A stretch of DNA of 64,000 bases from contig NC_087069.1 in assembly GCF_963678635.1 (NCBI RefSeq), positions 37,573,329-37,637,328 of the forward strand, written 5' to 3'. The notes beneath the pieces are model-generated. The model saw only the letters and a program-made list of their open reading frames with translations. It was not told the DNA's origin and searched no databases. The DNA comes from Symsagittifera roscoffensis. Its lineage: Eukaryota > Xenacoelomorpha > Acoela > Convolutidae. Positions 33,534-44,199 of this stretch are shown here, piece by piece (positions within the stretch are counted from its first letter, which is position 1; the number at the start of each line of letters is the position of its first letter). Made by a program: the position numbers and the translations under genes.

Positions 33534-33767
33534 ATGTTATACGACGATAATTTAATCGAAATGTCTCTACGACTCGATAGATCAGAGCCAATATTCCGAA
33601 CGATAACTGAACTACCCGGTATTGGAAGAAGACATCAAACCAGATACGACATACGACAAACTAGAAACTTACCATATAGTTATATGATAGTTCGGCAAAA
33701 GCCAACACAAACTTTTGTATTTAGAATTTTATTAGCAATGAATTTAGATTTTCATTTGCAAACATAA
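33534..33767 (+). CDS. Leader ORF of element 1 (77 residues, unknown)
   Basis: ATG at 33534, ending LDFHLQT. Compared with copy A it has F7L, N15D, R35Q, D38Y, S43T and F48Y plus one silent change, while the last 28 codons are unchanged. It has no signal peptide, helix or known motif. Whether it is translated is unknown. It sits between the primer site and ORF1, where many retroelements keep packaging or translation-control signals. Confidence 0.3.
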   Translation: MLYDDNLIEMSLRLDRSEPIFRTITELPGIGRRHQTRYDIRQTRNLPYSYMIVRQKPTQTFVFRILLAMNLDFHLQT

Positions 33768-34696
33768 AATCTTGAAGTCAATCTTCATAATCATTTCAGG
33801 CGCTAAACAAAATTATTAATATACAATAACGATTGATAAAAAGATCTCAGATCGTTTTCCTAAATTCTGCAGTATTATAAAAAACATGTTTGGAAAATAT
33901 TTATTGAAAAATCAAAACAAAAATTAGTAGCATGACAATAAACGGTTAGTAATCATAAATCATCCTGTTGTTCCAGCTTCATCACCTAAACATAACAGCA
34001 TTCACAAGCTCACTAATATCATTAAAACACTAAATCTTTTCCTTAAACAAATTTAAACCATTTTAAAACTTAAATTCACTTAATTTTAAAATCAGATCAT
34101 CAAGGCTTATTCTTGGATCTTAATTCATTTTTTATTTATTTAAATTTAAAACTTGATTATCAAGGTCTATCCTTGGATCAAAAAGAACAATTTTGTTCTC
34201 CCCCACCCACTTAGCTAGTGTCTAACGACCTCAAACGTCGATTCACTATCCAACCCTTTCTAAAAACCCAGGACTAATAGAAATTTTTGAACAAAACTAA
34301 CCATTCAAATTTGGATAAACAGTGAAGAACTTCGGTTATTCATCCTTCACTTGATCCCCCCTCTTAACAAACCCAGGATAAATCTTAGACTTAGTAGGTT
34401 TAAAATAGTATCTAACGAACTACTCGCGTTCTAATTATACCTGAACCTTGTGGATCGATTTACTATTCTCCAACCCTTGAACACAATCACTACCCCTAAG
34501 TAAGATTAAGTAAGTTAACACCTTAGCTTATATTAGCCACAAGAAAGTAAAAAATCATTCTTCGGAATCGATATACTTTTCTCTCCAACCCTGAACAAAT
34601 AGACCCAGGTTAAGCTAACCAAAAAATCGTAAGGACTAACAGTTTAGGAAAATAGAAATCATTTAACAACTTTTTGCATCCGTCATCCTAAACCTT
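33768..34696 (+). promoter_or_regulatory. Long structured leader before ORF1
   Basis: No ORF of note. Two copies of one hairpin, GATC-CAAGG-loop-CCTTG-GATC, lie at 34095-34119 and 34155-34179. Other potential hairpins are GAACAATTTTGTTC near 34185 and GTGAAG...CTTCAC near 34322. CCAACCCT/ACCCAGG words recur. A possible splice donor, AAGTAAGTTAAC, has GT at 34510. The same elements occur in copy A about 4680 bp to the left. A packaging signal or internal ribosome entry role is inference. Confidence 0.45.
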
Positions 34697-35164
34697 ATGT
34701 CATTTAAAAATCTAGGAAACAAACAAACAATCGTTTTACACAATTGTGAAATAGATAACAAGAGATACGACCTTGTAATCACACCTCATACACAAACAGT
34801 TGGATATATTAGAACAAAACGACAAACACTAAAAAGAAAAATAATAACCAAACAAAGACAAATAACACGAAAAAGATTTTCAAAAACTAGAAACGCATTT
34901 TCAGAATCAGAAGCCAGCAGTTTAGACGAACTTTATAAATTAAAAGAATCAATAGATAAAAATTGCCCCATTCACGATCAATTTTATTTTTCCGACTCAG
35001 AAACAACTTCAATTTCATCAAAAAGAGGAAAAAGAAGAATAAAAAAGCAATATAAACACAAACCAGTACACTTATATAATTGGAATCAACCAATTAGACA
35101 CATCGATAATTACATATTAACAGTCATTCAACGAAAAAATGAGCTCAACACACACTCCAGGTGA
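34697..35164 (+). CDS. ORF1 of element 1 (155 residues, very basic, unknown)
   Basis: ATG at 34697 (CCTTATGTCA). The protein is rich in Lys/Arg, with clusters RTKRQTLKRK, KQRQITRKRF and SKRGKRRIKKQYKHK that could be nucleic-acid-binding or nuclear-localising, and a short acidic/serine patch (SESEASSLDEL; SDSETTSISS) between them. No known domain is recognised. It is the first substantial ORF after the leader and overlaps ORF2 by 26 nt. The second tandem copy preserves the protein. It is not part of a standard Ty3/gypsy gag. A nucleic-acid-binding or regulatory protein is a guess from composition. Confidence 0.5.
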   Translation: MSFKNLGNKQTIVLHNCEIDNKRYDLVITPHTQTVGYIRTKRQTLKRKIITKQRQITRKRFSKTRNAFSESEASSLDELYKLKESIDKNCPIHDQFYFSDSETTSISSKRGKRRIKKQYKHKPVHLYNWNQPIRHIDNYILTVIQRKNELNTHSR

Positions 35165-35687
35165 AGAAAGTCCAGATGATGACGATATCTACCCCTTCCT
35201 CGTAGGTTCACCCGATAATAGAGGACAACATGATTTTTGCAAAAATTTACTCTTAAATTTGTTTGAACCCGGAATCAGCCCATGTAAAGCAGAGTTCCCA
35301 GATGTAAAAATCAAAAGACAAATTATCGATCACTATCTGAAAGATATATGTAACTTAACACAACAATACGGAATCTATTCCATAGAATTCAGCTCACCAA
35401 ACCAGAATCACAGCAAATATGTAATTCAAACAGACGATCTTGATTTAGAATTTTCAAAAGTATTCTCAGAATACATAAAAAGCATACAATATCATAACTC
35501 ACAAAGAGCAAACTCAATATTCGCTAATGAAGTTTTTGCAATAATCTATAGTTATATCTCGATATTAGAAAACGAAATCCCAATCCCAAATGTCTCCCCG
35601 ACAGAAACATCTAAACATATAAAGGTACGACATGAAATCACACTACTTTCTAGTTTTCTAAATATAATTAGAAAAAAATTTCACTAA
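35139..35687 (+). CDS. ORF2 of element 1 (182 residues), probably the N-terminal part of Gag
   Basis: Starts at an ATG inside the end of ORF1, begins MSSTHTPGEESPDDDD, and continues as a mostly helical, soluble-looking protein. It ends AGA AAA AAA TTT CAC TAA. The next long frame (gag) is +1 to it, opens only 18 bases before this stop, and has no ATG for almost 200 codons. ORF2 and Gag are therefore best read as one product joined by a +1 ribosomal shift, with ORF2 as a matrix-like N-terminal domain. The alternative is an old frameshift mutation fixed before the tandem duplication. Confidence 0.5.
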   Translation: MSSTHTPGEESPDDDDIYPFLVGSPDNRGQHDFCKNLLLNLFEPGISPCKAEFPDVKIKRQIIDHYLKDICNLTQQYGIYSIEFSSPNQNHSKYVIQTDDLDLEFSKVFSEYIKSIQYHNSQRANSIFANEVFAIIYSYISILENEIPIPNVSPTETSKHIKVRHEITLLSSFLNIIRKKFH

Positions 35688-35690
35688 TGA
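35670..35690 (+). promoter_or_regulatory. Candidate +1 frameshift site, ORF2 to gag
   Basis: Codons read AAA AAA TTT CAC TAA, with the +1 frame continuing TTC ACT AAT GAT. Peptidyl-tRNA-Phe on UUU can re-pair with UUC one base downstream, as known for UUU_CGN +1 sites of influenza PA-X and amalgaviruses. The same TTT CAC TAA closes the small membrane ORF at 44380-44388. Confidence 0.45.
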
Positions 35691-38151
35691 TGAAGTTTCA
35701 CCACATACAAAACATGATTTACAAAAAATTTTGGCATGGTTTATAATAGATTATTTCACACATAATATAGATTTAATTTCACAAGCGAGAAAAAATTTTA
35801 GACCTCAAAACTCAAACGACGATACCGCCATCACAGAACAATCAGACTATGTTTGGGACCCCGAATGGTCTCATTATGCATTCATAAATTTCCCACACTC
35901 AATCTCAAGTCAAGCGATAAGTACAATATCTTATACAAGAGATTATGTAAGAGTAATACCATTAACCATTGATGCAACACCATTAAACTACAATACATTT
36001 TTACCTGATACGCGAAATAATAGTTTAAATTCAACAATCATACACAATGAAAACCTTAATGGAACTAGGAATCTCACTCAACAAGATATTCAGACACCAT
36101 CACACTTCATAAATGAAGAAATCGCTCAACCAATAACAACTACACAACAAAGTATTTCACCGATACGTCCAAATTTAACAACACCAAGAAATACAAATCC
36201 TTCACTAGCACAGGTAACCTTACAATCAACCGTTAAACCTTCGATTGCTCCGAAATATTCACAAATGGATTATCAAACATACAGACCCATGACAATACCG
36301 TCAAAAACACGCAGAACGTTCACAAGGAACAATTTTGCAGAACACAATTATAATTACACACATCCATCAAAAACAAACTATCCCTCACGAAAAAATCATA
36401 ATAATAATCACATAAGACATCGATATTGGGATAATCCAATGGCACCAATCAATTCAGTAAATTTTCAAACAAATTCACATCCTCCACAGGATCGTAGTGA
36501 AAATTACCCATTCTTTCAACAGAATAAAAATAAAAAACAAGCATCTCATCAAACGGATTACTTATCCTCAGATGATGATTATTTGCAACCAGATATATTT
36601 GCACCATCTACCCAAGAATATCGTGGACAAGGAATACAAAAAACACATACATATCATAGAATTTTTCCTCCACAACCGATAGATACACAAAATCAACAAC
36701 CAATACAAACACAAAACCCAATTAATACACAATCTTTTCAACCAATTCAGCCACAAAACCCAATTATTACACACTCGTATCAACCAACACAAATGCAAAA
36801 TGAAATACCACTCCCATATTATCTTCAACTACACGAAATAACAAGAAATCAATTTTCAAATTTTTCACAAATGCCCAATGCAGCAGAATCATTACAAATG
36901 ACAATGAATCCATACCTTATGGGTGGATCATCAATAACGTCAAACAAACCTTTAATGGTATTCACAGGAACAGATCCCGAATATTCTGTAGAAGATTATT
37001 TAAATGCAGTAACAGCAAATTTAATTTTAAATATAGGACCTGAACCAATTAATACGCCACTACATCAAAACTGGATACATCGACGCACAGCGTTGATACA
37101 GACAACCTTAGACGGCGCAGCCCAAAAATGGTTTTCACTATTGCCTATAGAAATAAAATCAAATTGGAAAAGGTTTACAAAAGAATTTTCAAAAATGTTT
37201 GACTCCGAAAGAAAGAAACAACAACAAAAAGTTTTATGTAATGAAATTCGCAGGTTACCAAATGAAACCATCAAACAATTAGCAGTACGCATCAAAACAC
37301 TAGTTCGAAAAGCATATTCATTAAATACACATGACTATAAAAACACAAAAATGACAGAAATATTAATGATGACCTTAACACCTCAATTAAGAAAAATAGC
37401 AATAAAAAAGAGAGCATCCCATCCCTCCTCAATTCGAGAGCCCGATTTAGATTTTCGAAAACTAGTAGACAAACTAGAACAAGCGGAAATCACAATGAAA
37501 CTCGAAGAAACAGAAAATCTGAAATTACAATATGTTAACCGAATTGAAACAAATTCCACAAATATAAACAATATACAGGAATCAGATACAGACCTCGTTG
37601 AAAAAATCACTGAAATACTCAACATCTATGAAAAACACCCAAACTTTAAAGGCAAACCATCTTTCAAAAAATGGTGTAATTATTGCCGACGATACGGACA
37701 TAGCATTTCTGAATGTAGACAAAAACAGCAAGACAATCAAAACAAACCTCAAAAATATAAAGAACCAAATAAGTCATTCTATCAGTACATGAAGAAAGAT
37801 CAAAATCTACCAAACAAAAATGTATACAGCAACAACAGTTCAGGAAAACCACTCCCGAACAATACCAATTATACGAGAACTCAATCACCACATAACTCAA
37901 GTTATAGAGGAAGATCGCCAGAACGAAGACATACACAAAATTCGTCACAAAATCATTACAATAGACCAAATAGTCGAAATAACTACTCCAGATCCAATTC
38001 AAATACAACACAATTTGTTTCTAGATCTAATTCCCAATCAAGGAAAAAATACGATCCAAACAATCAGTCACGAAACTCATCATATAATAGAAATAGAAAC
38101 TACTCCAATAATCGAAACAGAAGTTATTCAAACAACCGAAATCAGTATTAA
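35680..38151 (+). CDS. gag: Gag of element 1 (capsid-like region and CCHC zinc knuckle)
   Basis: About 820 codons in the frame of pol. The first ~400 are low complexity, rich in Gln, Asn, Pro, Thr and Ser. A retrotransposon-Gag-like capsid region follows (from VFTGTDPEYSVEDYLNAV through AQKWFSLLP and the helical IKQLAVRIKTLVRKAY). A CCHC zinc knuckle, C-x2-C-x4-H-x4-C, lies at 37675-37716. After it comes an Asn/Arg/Ser-rich tail with Arg-Ser dipeptides. It forms the particle and binds the element RNA. No ATG opens the frame; entry by +1 shift from ORF2 is proposed. TAA at 38149 separates it from pol in the same frame. Confidence 0.8.
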   Translation, partial: FTNDEVSPHTKHDLQKILAWFIIDYFTHNIDLISQARKNFRPQNSNDDTAITEQSDYVWDPEWSHYAFINFPHSISSQAISTISYTRDYVRVIPLTIDATPLNYNTFLPDTRNNSLNSTIIHNENLNGTRNLTQQDIQTPSHFINEEIAQPITTTQQSISPIRPNLTTPRNTNPSLAQVTLQSTVKPSIAPKYSQMDYQTYRPMTIPSKTRRTFTRNNFAEHNYNYTHPSKTNYPSRKNHNNNHIRHRYWDNPMAPINSVNFQTNSHPPQDRSENYPFFQQNKNKKQASHQTDYLSSDDDYLQPDIFAPSTQEYRGQGIQKTHTYHRIFPPQPIDTQNQQPIQTQNPINTQSFQPIQPQNPIITHSYQPTQMQNEIPLPYYLQLHEITRNQFSNFSQMPNAAESLQMTMNPYLMGGSSITSNKPLMVFTGTDPEYSVEDYLNAVTANLILNIGPEPINTPLHQNWIHRRTALIQTTLDGAAQKWFSLLPIEIKSNWKRFTKEFSKMFDSERKKQQQKVLCNEIRRLPNETIKQLAVRIKTLVRKAYSLNTHDYKNTKMTEILMMTLTPQLRKIAIKKRASHPSSIREPDLDFRKLVDKLEQAEITMKLEETENLKLQYVNRIETNSTNINNIQESDTDLVEKITEILNIYEKHPNFKGKPSFKKWCNYCRRYGHSISECRQKQQDNQNKPQKYKEPNKSFYQYMKKDQNLPNKNVYSNNSSGKPLPNNTNYTRTQSPHNSSYRGRSPERRHTQNSSQNHYNRPNSRNNYSRSNSNTTQFVSRSNSQSRKKYDPNNQSRNSSYNRNRNYSNNRNRSYSNNRNQY

Positions 38152-41100
38152 CCGAACAATCGATCAAGGAATAACTCATATAACAGATCAAACGATAATT
38201 ATCAGAACAGATCACAAAATAATTCACAAAATCGACACTCAAGTTATAATAATCGTTATAGAAATTATTCCCAATCACCACACAGAAATAGTAACCAATA
38301 TAATAATTCTAACAATCGCCACAGAAGTAGTACACCTAAACGCCAAAGACATATTAATCAAGTACAATCAAATCCAGAAACAACATCAGACCCCCCAGGT
38401 ATTGATGACACAGTAGATGATACGCTACAACTAAATCAAATAAACTGTGGATCATCAGATTCAGAAAGTGATACAGAAAACACTCTCTCCATCAATATGA
38501 TAGCAGTCGAAAATGACTATGAACCTATTATATATGAACAACCTTTTTCACCACATATATATGAAAATCAATCAGAACTCCTTCACAATTATTATATTGA
38601 ACCCATCCATTCCACACAAACGACACAAAAAACTAACGAATTCAACATTACAAATCAATCCAATGAAAAAGACAAAACAAAATGCTTGAATACAAACCAC
38701 ATTTATCAAAATATCCAAAAAAAACAACCTAAAGAAAAAATTTGGACAATACCATTTCTTTTAGAAAGTCCAAGAAACAAAGAATTTCAACCACCAGATC
38801 TTGAAATTGATTTTTTAATAGATTCAGGAGCAGAATCAAACATAATAAACATTCCCACATGGAATGAAATAAAAACCTTACACCCAAAGCTAACACCTCT
38901 CGAAACTTCCAGTAAGCTAGCAACAGCACAAGGATCAACGTTGGTAAACTACGGAAAAATTCAATTATTTCTTCTCCCCACAAGAACAATAGAACAAAAA
39001 AAATTTTTAAATAAACCATTTAAACAAATATTTCATATCACTGACAATAAACACAATATCATTGGAATACCGTTTATCTCTAAATACATACCAACAATCA
39101 ACATCTTGAATAGTAAAATACTAATCAAAGATAAATACACAAAAACAAAAGACACATCTCTAACATTTTTTCAAAGGTTAAATAAACAACCACCATTCTT
39201 TTCAAAATTTTATCCAATATATAACCAACAAAGAAAACACCTGAAACCACTATCAGGAAAATTATATAATTTTTCAATAAAACAAGTTCACCAATATGAC
39301 AAAAAACAAAACAAACAGCAATTTTATATGTCAGATTTTGATTTTAAACCTATCCATAAATTTTTCAAAATCACAATCTCATCCATAAAATATTTGAAGA
39401 ACTCGAATTCAGATAATATTTCTTTACACATATACAACAATACACCCTATCAAGTAACTTTACCTTTAGGACTTTTAGGCTATTGCGATACCAACGCTAT
39501 AGTATCACCGATACACGAAAAAGCATACCGCGTAAATAATATACTCGAATTATTAGATATTTGTCAATCCACAATTCTCAATGAAGAATTATCCATAAAT
39601 AATATAATAAGTAACGAAAAAAGAAATACGGATTATTTCACAAAAACCCCATATTTCAAATCTACATTCAACATAAGTAACTACACAGCGAATCAACAGA
39701 AATTTTTAACAATGTTTAACTTCCAACATTCACAAATAACACAAGACGAATTTGATAGATTAGCCAAACAGCTAATAAAATATTCATCAGTCTATGCAAC
39801 ATCCAAATTCGATGTTGGCAAAATCAGCTCATCACTACATCTCCCATTAAAACCTGACGCAGTTTTCAAAAAACAAAGAGCAAGTAAAGTACCAATTCAC
39901 TTACACGATAAAGTGAACAGATTACTCGATATTTTAGAACAATACAACATTATATCACCAGTAAATAAAGAAGAACAACCAAAAGGTAACACATTTATCA
40001 ACCCTGTTATCATCCTAGCAAAAGGAGAATCATTAAAAATAGTTCTCGATGGTAGATACCTTAATTCACTCATAGACGAATCAAAGTGCAATTGGCCTAT
40101 TGAACCAATACAAGTTATTTTAACAAAAATAAACGGAAAATACTTTACAACCGCAGATATGAATAGTGCATACAATCAAATGTCACTAGATGAACAATCG
40201 CGACGCCTAACACAATTTGTTATTGGAAATCAGCAATATGAATTCAGCCGCCTATTCTATGGAATATCCATAGGACCAGCAGCATTTTCAGCTTTTATGA
40301 GCAAAATTTTTAGACCACTAATACTCAAGAAAAACGCAATCACCTATTTAGACGATGTTTTTATGCAATCACAGACAAAAGAAGAAATGTTCAATGTTTT
40401 AGAACAGTATCACAAAATACTTCAAAACGAAAATTTGAAGGCCGCCCCCGATAAATCACACTTCTTTTTGACACGAGTTAAATTCTTAGGACACAATATA
40501 GAAAGAAAAACAATCACTCCATTAAAATCACGCATTGATTCTGTTCAAAAGCTCCAACCACCAACAAATAAAAAGAAAATCCAAGAATTCCTTGGAATGT
40601 TAAACTTTTTAAGCAAATATGTCTATAAAATGCAACTATACCTAAGACCATTCTATAATATACTTAGACAACAAAATAATTTTGAATGGAATACGGAACA
40701 TCAAGCACGATTTGAAGAAATTAAAAAACTTTTAACTGAACAAGTTTCGAATACAATTCCAGATCCAAATCAACCATTCTGTGCAATGTGCGATGCTTCA
40801 AATTTTGGCATCGGCGCAGCATTATTAAAATCACACAATGGTACAAACAGAATGAACCTTATATCAGCAAATTCTCGATTATTCACTCAAGCAGAGCTAC
40901 GACTCTCCACTCTAATGAGAGAATGTACAGCCATAATATATACACTAACAGAATATGAATTTCTGATACTTGGATCAAAACATCCAACAGTTCTATTCAC
41001 AGACCACAAACCAATCATCTTTCTTTATACACAAAAATCCAATCCAAATCACCGAGTTTATAGATTTCAATTAATTCTAATGAAATTCCCAAACTTACAT

Positions 41101-41322
41101 ATAGTTTGGACAGCAGGAAAAAATCTTGCATTACCAGACACCTTAAGTCGAAATACACCACCTGAATTAATTACACGTAAAACTACAGTTGAAATTCCCA
41201 AAAATATAAAGTTCTACCTTGCAGAAAACGAAACATCACCCCGACTAGAATGCAAAAATGCAGTAAAAACTGACGTTGAACAATCACAGATAAATAGTTT
41301 ACAACATTTCCCACTTTATTAA
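38152..41322 (+). CDS. pol: Pol of element 1: protease, reverse transcriptase, RNase H
   Basis: In frame with gag after a single TAA; the first ATG is at 38497, so read-through or an ancestral fused Gag-Pol is likely. The protease has DSG at 38821-38829 (LIDSGAESNII). The RT has its first catalytic Asp in TTADMNSAYNQ (40156) and YLDD at 40345-40356. The RNase H has CDASNFGIGAALL (Asp at 40792) and the downstream LSTLMRECTAI and TDHKP segments, the Ty3/gypsy type. It stops at TAA 41320-41322; element 2 has a sense codon there, so this is a nonsense mutation, and the frame stays open afterwards into integrase. Role: processing of Gag-Pol and copying of element RNA to DNA. Confidence 0.85.
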   Translation, partial: PNNRSRNNSYNRSNDNYQNRSQNNSQNRHSSYNNRYRNYSQSPHRNSNQYNNSNNRHRSSTPKRQRHINQVQSNPETTSDPPGIDDTVDDTLQLNQINCGSSDSESDTENTLSINMIAVENDYEPIIYEQPFSPHIYENQSELLHNYYIEPIHSTQTTQKTNEFNITNQSNEKDKTKCLNTNHIYQNIQKKQPKEKIWTIPFLLESPRNKEFQPPDLEIDFLIDSGAESNIINIPTWNEIKTLHPKLTPLETSSKLATAQGSTLVNYGKIQLFLLPTRTIEQKKFLNKPFKQIFHITDNKHNIIGIPFISKYIPTINILNSKILIKDKYTKTKDTSLTFFQRLNKQPPFFSKFYPIYNQQRKHLKPLSGKLYNFSIKQVHQYDKKQNKQQFYMSDFDFKPIHKFFKITISSIKYLKNSNSDNISLHIYNNTPYQVTLPLGLLGYCDTNAIVSPIHEKAYRVNNILELLDICQSTILNEELSINNIISNEKRNTDYFTKTPYFKSTFNISNYTANQQKFLTMFNFQHSQITQDEFDRLAKQLIKYSSVYATSKFDVGKISSSLHLPLKPDAVFKKQRASKVPIHLHDKVNRLLDILEQYNIISPVNKEEQPKGNTFINPVIILAKGESLKIVLDGRYLNSLIDESKCNWPIEPIQVILTKINGKYFTTADMNSAYNQMSLDEQSRRLTQFVIGNQQYEFSRLFYGISIGPAAFSAFMSKIFRPLILKKNAITYLDDVFMQSQTKEEMFNVLEQYHKILQNENLKAAPDKSHFFLTRVKFLGHNIERKTITPLKSRIDSVQKLQPPTNKKKIQEFLGMLNFLSKYVYKMQLYLRPFYNILRQQNNFEWNTEHQARFEEIKKLLTEQVSNTIPDPNQPFCAMCDASNFGIGAALLKSHNGTNRMNLISANSRLFTQAELRLSTLMRECTAIIYTLTEYEFLILGSKHPTVLFTDHKPIIFLYTQKSNPNHRVYRFQLILMKFPNLHIVWTAGKNLALPDTLSRNTPPELITRKTTVEIPKNIKFYLAENETSPRLECKNAVKTDVEQSQINSLQHFPLY

Positions 41323-43378
41323 GATTGTCAAAATAACCACTATGAAGTTGATCTACTTGGAACATCAACTTTTAAACCAATTCCATATTCACAATGGATA
41401 AAAAATAACACCCAACAAAACATAATAAAACAACACCCGCATAAAAAAGACCTTTTTCCACTAATTGAAAAAGAAAATTTAACTGATAAAATAAATTTAT
41501 CAGGACCACAAACAAACGATTCCAAATACACAATAAATCAAGTTTTTGACCTCCATGACCCACTTGATACAATACCTTTATCTAAATTAGAAATTGAAAA
41601 CATTTTTCTCCCTCCAACAGAAAAAATTACAATTCCAACCTTGAAACAATATCAAAATCTTGACCCAGTAATTAGACAACTAAAATCATGGCACAAATAT
41701 AAAACTAAACCCGTCAAGGCAGATACAACTATTTTAGGAAATAAAACACTCCTCCGATACTTTCGAAAATTTAATAATACAACAATTAACGAAAACACAG
41801 ACCTTCTAGAATATCAATTCAGTGAATCTACAGTTCCCTGTCTCCCTTTAAGTATGATTCTCATAGCTTTTAATATTTCACATTCACAAAATATTGAAGG
41901 ACACTCTGGATCAGAGAAAACATATTCAAATTTCATTCAAAAAACTTTTATTTCCCAAATGCACCAATTTGGATGAAAGTACTATGCAATGATTGTATAG
42001 TATGTCAATTAAATAAACCTTATCCAAATCAAAAACAAATAGCACAAAAACAAGATTTTAAAGGACAAAGTTTGTACTTTAATCACCGTATCTCATTTGA
42101 TACAAAAGGACCAATTTCACCCTCATCTGAAGGAAACTCCTACATTATGGTAATTGTTGACGCATTTACACATTATGTAGCACTTAACCCAGTACCACAT
42201 TGTAACGCTTATTACGCCTACACAACGCTTTATGAACACTGGATAGCCAAATTTGGACTACCAGAAATTTTAGTTACAGACAACGGTACAGAATTCATAA
42301 ATAATGAAATCATCACACTATGTCATTTATATAACATCAAACACAAACCACGTACATCTCACGCACCTTGGACAAACGGTTTAGTCGAAGGTATGAACCG
42401 TTCACTACAAGAATATTTTCGATGTATCATCAATGGAAATGATACAAGATACACCGAATGGTCAGCAGATGTAAAATTATTTCCCTTAGCATATAATTCA
42501 CAAATCACGACAACTCTAGGAATGTCACCATATGAAATGGTTTTTAACCAAAAGCCACGCAAACCGATAATGTTTACAGCAAGCTCTCATAAAAACGCAC
42601 AAAGTTATTGTCAACCGAATAAAGACTCAATTTGTTATAACCTACCTTTACATACACACGATGAAGATCATTTCCATCACCCACAAATTCTTAAATTAGC
42701 CTCCGGTACACACACCGAATGGATTTTAAACAGAGATAAAAAACACAATGAAATTTACCAAAAAGTAACGAAAAGTTGTTACAAAGACAAAACATTAATG
42801 AACAAATAAATTCACGCTTTTCACCAGCCTCCGATTTAAAAATTGGAACATTTGTTTTAATACCCAATTTTAACACTCAAAAAGGAATTTCTAAAAAAAT
42901 ACAACCCCTTCGTAAAGGACCATACCAAATAATTGCAAAACCCACTGATGTCACATATAAAATCACCGACTCAGACCAAAAAGAAATCGTTCAACATCGA
43001 AATAACCTATTACCTTATTATCCAAAAGAATACGCACTCCGCGAACTAACTCAATTATATTCTTTTACAGGTTTAAAAGTTATTCAAAATAACCCACATA
43101 CGGAAAATACAACAAAGGAACAAAATGATATTCACCTCGAAAACCAAAATACAAAATCAACTACAACGAAAAACAATACAAAAAATCTAGATCAAAATAC
43201 ATCTCAAAAAGAAAGAAAAAACAGAAAAATGATAGAAAAAGTAATACCCCAAGAACAATATGACAAGTCAAAACATAGAGAGTCATCACGACTTAGAAAT
43301 CAACCACGTAAAAACTATAAAACATTCATTCCACAATCTAAAATATTAAAGAAAGTCGAATTTCAAAAACAGCTTTAA
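41323..43378 (+). pseudogene. Integrase region of element 1, frame-broken
   Basis: It follows the nonsense codon in the pol frame. The HHCC zinc-binding module has its histidines at 41881 and 41902, and its CxxC at 41994 and 42003 after a frame change near 41960 (an A-run indel). The DDE core reads FDTKG (42099), VTDNGTEF (42279) and LVEGMN (42387), with 35 residues between the second Asp and the Glu. A second frameshift near 42770 leads to the C-terminal part, which has the GPY motif (KGPYQII) near 42915 and ends after a charged tail at 43378. All catalytic residues are present, but three lesions (41320, ~41960, ~42770) prevent one continuous product. Integrase inserts the DNA copy into chromosomes. 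Confidence 0.85.
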
Positions 43379-44199
43379 TTTTATATTTAATAGTCTTTGC
43401 ACCTCTGAAACATTTTGAATTTTTATTTTTCAAAATAACATGCTGACAAACACGCAGCGATTCTAGTTCAAAATCAGCCAATAGGATTCATCCAATCCGT
43501 CACCTTCTCTAACTATAACACAGATCAACTAGACGAACGATATAAAACTCCAGGCATATCTATAACTTTAACTTTGCAACCTCCAGGTCAAAAATAAGCA
43601 AACCACCCCAATTTGACAACTAAAATAAATATCACCATAATATCATAACCCTCCCTTATCTAATAACCCAAAGATCAACAATATTTCCCCAACTTAGACC
43701 TCAAATACCCCCCAAAACAAATCTGTTAACTTAGCCTAAAGTAAAAGAACGACCATTTTAATTAGCCTAAAGTATAAAAATCTCAAAATACGCCGGATCA
43801 TTTGACAAATAAAAATAAAGAAAAAGACGACCTCCAGATCACCATAAAAATTGCCCCCAACAATTTTTCACAAAACTCAACCCACTTGTCAAAAAACCAA
43901 TAAATAATCCGACCACACTTGAAAATTGCCTCAAACAACAAAAAATATTCGATGGAGAAGTCATTTCTTAAATGCTCTTCTCTCAATCAGTCAACATAAT
44001 TCTAACAAATCTCAAACAATTTTTTACGATATTTAAACTTTTCATAATATTTCTTTTTGATATCCTTGAATCTTTTGTAATAATTTTAATCATTTTTTTG
44101 CAATATTTTTTTAATTTTCTATTCCATATTTGAACTATACCTCCAACTTTCAAAAGCTCTTGACTATATCCACAGGTACGATTCACAAAACTTATCTAA
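43379..44199 (+). other. Pol-env spacer with candidate splice acceptor
   Basis: No ORF of note. CTATATCCACAG followed by GTACGA lies at 44164-44181, about 25 bases before the small membrane ORF. The same CACAG/GTACGA stands at the equivalent place in element 2 (60465-60476, minus strand). This would suit the 3' splice site of a subgenomic env-type RNA, with the leader donor at 34510. Confidence 0.45.

Noticed and set aside
37820-38416. 198-codon frame over the end of gag, rich in Ile and Thr
   Set aside because: Out-of-frame reading of the Asn/Arg/Ser-rich Gag tail; the real Gag-Pol frame is open across it apart from one TAA.
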